Positions 6,146-7,746 of a DNA stretch of 7,746 nucleotides are shown here, one piece after another; position 1 is the first letter of the stretch, and every line of letters starts with the position of its first letter. The translations under genes were made by a program, and so were the position numbers. The notes under the pieces are model-generated. The model saw only the letters and a program-made list of their open reading frames with translations, did no database searches and had not been told where the DNA came from. This DNA comes from Bordetella parapertussis (GTDB taxonomy: Bacteria; Pseudomonadota; Gammaproteobacteria; Burkholderiales; Burkholderiaceae_C): positions 1-7,746 of the forward strand of contig CALQBT020000108.1 of NCBI GenBank assembly GCA_943328885.2. Direction: 5' to 3'.

Positions 6146-6557
6146 ACTCGACAAGATCCAGGCCGGCGACGCACTGCCGAGCTTTAGCACCGAACCGGTC
6201 TCGAGGCTGGCGCTGGCGCTGTACTGCGGTGCCTCCGGAGACCACAATCCTATGCATGTGGACACCGACTACGCCCGCGCCGGTGGCTCACCCGATGTCT
6301 TCGCGCACGGCATGCTGTCGATGGCTTACCTGTCTCGGCTGCTGACGAACTGGGTACCTCAACAACATCTGCGCGGCTATGGGGTGCGCTTTGTCGCGAT
6401 CACCCAGATCGGCGACCAGATCAGCTGTTCGGGCCAGGTGACCGAGCTGTTTGAGGCGGACGGCGAGCGCCGCGCAAGAATTTCCCTGCAGACGGTGAAC
6501 CAGCACGGCCAGGTCAAGCTCACAGGCGACGCCGTGGTCGCGCTGGCCGGCCACTGA
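6138..6557 (+). CDS. MaoC-like enoyl-CoA hydratase, catalytic subunit
   Basis: A 139-residue hot-dog protein carrying the R-specific hydratase-2 motif: YCGASGDHNPMHVD at residues 29-42, with Asp35 and His40 as the expected catalytic pair and Asn37 between them. FAHGMLSMAYLSRLL (55-69) is the usual following helix region. By family knowledge it adds water to a trans-2-enoyl-CoA. The ATG at 6138 overlaps the stop of the previous gene (ATGGTTGA), giving the family's normal N-terminus; an upstream in-frame start at 6102 would add 12 residues that are only a frame-shifted reading of the neighbour, so it was not used. It is paired with the motif-less MaoC protein just upstream and precedes an acyl-CoA dehydrogenase, whose ribosome binding site overlaps this gene's stop. 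Confidence 0.9.
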   Translation: MVELDKIQAGDALPSFSTEPVSRLALALYCGASGDHNPMHVDTDYARAGGSPDVFAHGMLSMAYLSRLLTNWVPQQHLRGYGVRFVAITQIGDQISCSGQVTELFEADGERRARISLQTVNQHGQVKLTGDAVVALAGH

Positions 6558-6566
6558 GGAGCCTGC

Positions 6567-7736
6567 ATGGCCATCGTGATCCCGAAGCCGTCCTGGATGG
6601 ACAGCGACCTCGAGCAACTGACCGACACCGCCAACCGCTTCGCCGACCGCGAATGCCTGCCCAACGACGCGCGCTGGCGCGCCCAGCGCCATGCTGACCG
6701 CGACATCTGGAACAAGGCCGGCGCTGCTGGGCTGTTGTGCGCCAGCATTCCAGAGTCCTACGGCGGCGGCGGGGGCCACTTCGGCCACGAGGTCGTGATC
6801 ACCCAGGCACTGGCCTACAAGATGGCAGGCGGTTTTTCCAACACGGTGCATTCGGGCATCGTCGCGCACTACCTGCTGCGCTACGCCACCGAGGCCCAGA
6901 AACAGCGCTGGCTGCCCAGGATGGCCAGCGGCGAATTGGTCGCAGCGATCGCGATGACTGAACCTGGTGCTGGCACCGACCTGCAAGCGATCCGCAGCAG
7001 CGCCAAGCGTGACGGCGACGACTACGTGATCAACGGTGCCAAGACCTTCATCACCAACGGCTTGCATGCCAACCTGATCTGCGTGGTCGCGCGCACCGGG
7101 CAAGAGATCGGCGGCAAAGCGCTGAGCCTGATCATGGTCGAGACCGACGGGCTGGCGGGGTTTCGCCGCGGCCGCCTGCTCGACAAGGTCGGCCAGCAAA
7201 CCGTCGACACCGCCGAGTTGTTCTTTGATGACATGCGGGTGCCGGCACACCAGTTGCTGGGCCTCGAGGAGGGCCGCGGTTTTGTCCAATTGATGGAGCA
7301 GTTGCCGCGTGAGCGGCTGATCATCGGCGTGGGCTGCGTCGGGACGATGCAGCGCGCCATCGACGAGACACTGGCTTATGTGCAGCAGCGCAACATCTTC
7401 GGCAAGCCGCTGATGGCGATGCAGAACACCCGCTTCAAGCTGGCCGAATGCCAGACCAAGCTGACGATCGCGCGCAGCTTCGTTGACGACTGCATCCACC
7501 GCTCGCTCAACGACACGCTCGATCTGGCGACGGCCGCGATGGCCAAATGGTGGGTCAGCGAGGTGATGGGCCAGGTGGTCGACGACTGCGTGCAGATGCA
7601 CGGCGGCTACGGCTACATGAACGAGTACCCTATCGCCAGGCTCTACACCGACGCCCGCGTCGGCCGCATCTACGGCGGCAGCAACGAGGTGATGACAGAG
7701 CTGATCGCCCGTACGATGGACGGCGGCAAGCGCTAA
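6567..7736 (+). CDS. Acyl-CoA dehydrogenase, long-chain (ACADL)-type
   Basis: A 389-residue FAD enzyme of full family length that makes the trans-2-enoyl-CoA, the first step of a beta-oxidation cycle; electrons normally pass to electron-transfer flavoprotein. Visible family blocks are AIAMTEPGAGTDL (127-139), the YVINGAKTFITNG flavin/substrate segment (153-165), RNIFGKPL (275-282) and the C-terminal CVQMHGGYGYMNEYPI (341-356) with YGGSNEVM (369-376). In medium-chain enzymes the catalytic Glu sits just after the Tyr of that last block; here the place is Gly370. The base is instead probably Glu249 in QLPRERL (245-251), the position used by long-chain and isovaleryl-CoA dehydrogenases, whose sequence this protein closely resembles in the last 140 residues. 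GAGGAG at 6556-6561, overlapping the previous stop, sits 5 nt before the ATG. It is the last gene in view of the operon; only 10 nt follow, so more genes may lie beyond. Confidence 0.93.
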   Translation: MAIVIPKPSWMDSDLEQLTDTANRFADRECLPNDARWRAQRHADRDIWNKAGAAGLLCASIPESYGGGGGHFGHEVVITQALAYKMAGGFSNTVHSGIVAHYLLRYATEAQKQRWLPRMASGELVAAIAMTEPGAGTDLQAIRSSAKRDGDDYVINGAKTFITNGLHANLICVVARTGQEIGGKALSLIMVETDGLAGFRRGRLLDKVGQQTVDTAELFFDDMRVPAHQLLGLEEGRGFVQLMEQLPRERLIIGVGCVGTMQRAIDETLAYVQQRNIFGKPLMAMQNTRFKLAECQTKLTIARSFVDDCIHRSLNDTLDLATAAMAKWWVSEVMGQVVDDCVQMHGGYGYMNEYPIARLYTDARVGRIYGGSNEVMTELIARTMDGGKR

Positions 7737-7746
7737 AAAATAGCCG

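Noticed and set aside
6288..7601. A 437-codon open frame on the minus strand opposite the acyl-CoA dehydrogenase and second MaoC gene
   Set aside because: Its translation is rich in His, Gln, Asp, Val and Ala with no family motif, the usual look of an antisense shadow in GC-rich DNA; the plus-strand genes have complete family motifs.

Overview
The window is GC-rich (about two thirds G+C by eye, with strong G/C bias at third codon positions) and gene-dense. Gene content and protein style suggest a betaproteobacterium, probably Burkholderiales; this is inferred from protein character, not from a marker gene. No rRNA, tRNA, CRISPR array or insertion sequence was seen.

Left part, minus strand (1-1671): read in its own direction, a decayed C-terminal tail of a cytochrome P450 (1671-1531) is followed after 4 nt by an intact SCP-x/lipid-transfer-type thiolase (1526-273). 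After a 79-nt gap comes the start of a TcuA-like flavoprotein dehydrogenase (193-1), which runs off the window edge. The layout looks like a former P450-thiolase-flavoprotein operon whose first gene has been lost.

Middle, plus strand: an AraC-family regulator (1841-2770) is divergent from the thiolase group. It is followed by an MBL-fold metallo-hydrolase (2857-4011) and a NYN-domain predicted ribonuclease with a probable OST-HTH/LOTUS module (4224-5585). The 4012-4223 gap (212 nt) holds no recognisable gene or RNA; only a short purine-rich ribosome binding site precedes the NYN gene.

Right part, plus strand (5702-7736): a compact three-gene operon encodes a MaoC-like hydratase subunit lacking the catalytic motif, a MaoC-like hydratase subunit with an intact motif (8-nt overlap), and a long-chain-type acyl-CoA dehydrogenase whose ribosome binding site overlaps the preceding stop codon. 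A 14-bp perfect palindrome lies 27 nt upstream of the first start.

Together, the acyl-CoA dehydrogenase (desaturation), the two-subunit enoyl-CoA hydratase (hydration) and the thiolase (cleavage) cover most of a beta-oxidation cycle. No 3-hydroxyacyl-CoA dehydrogenase or CoA ligase is in view. The P450 vestige and the SCP-x-type thiolase suggest a branched, cyclic or isoprenoid/steroid-like acyl substrate, but nothing in the sequence fixes the substrate. I see no clearly new system. The points most worth a second look are the P450 relic, the unusual thiolase active site, the asymmetric MaoC pair and the NYN protein sitting among metabolic genes.
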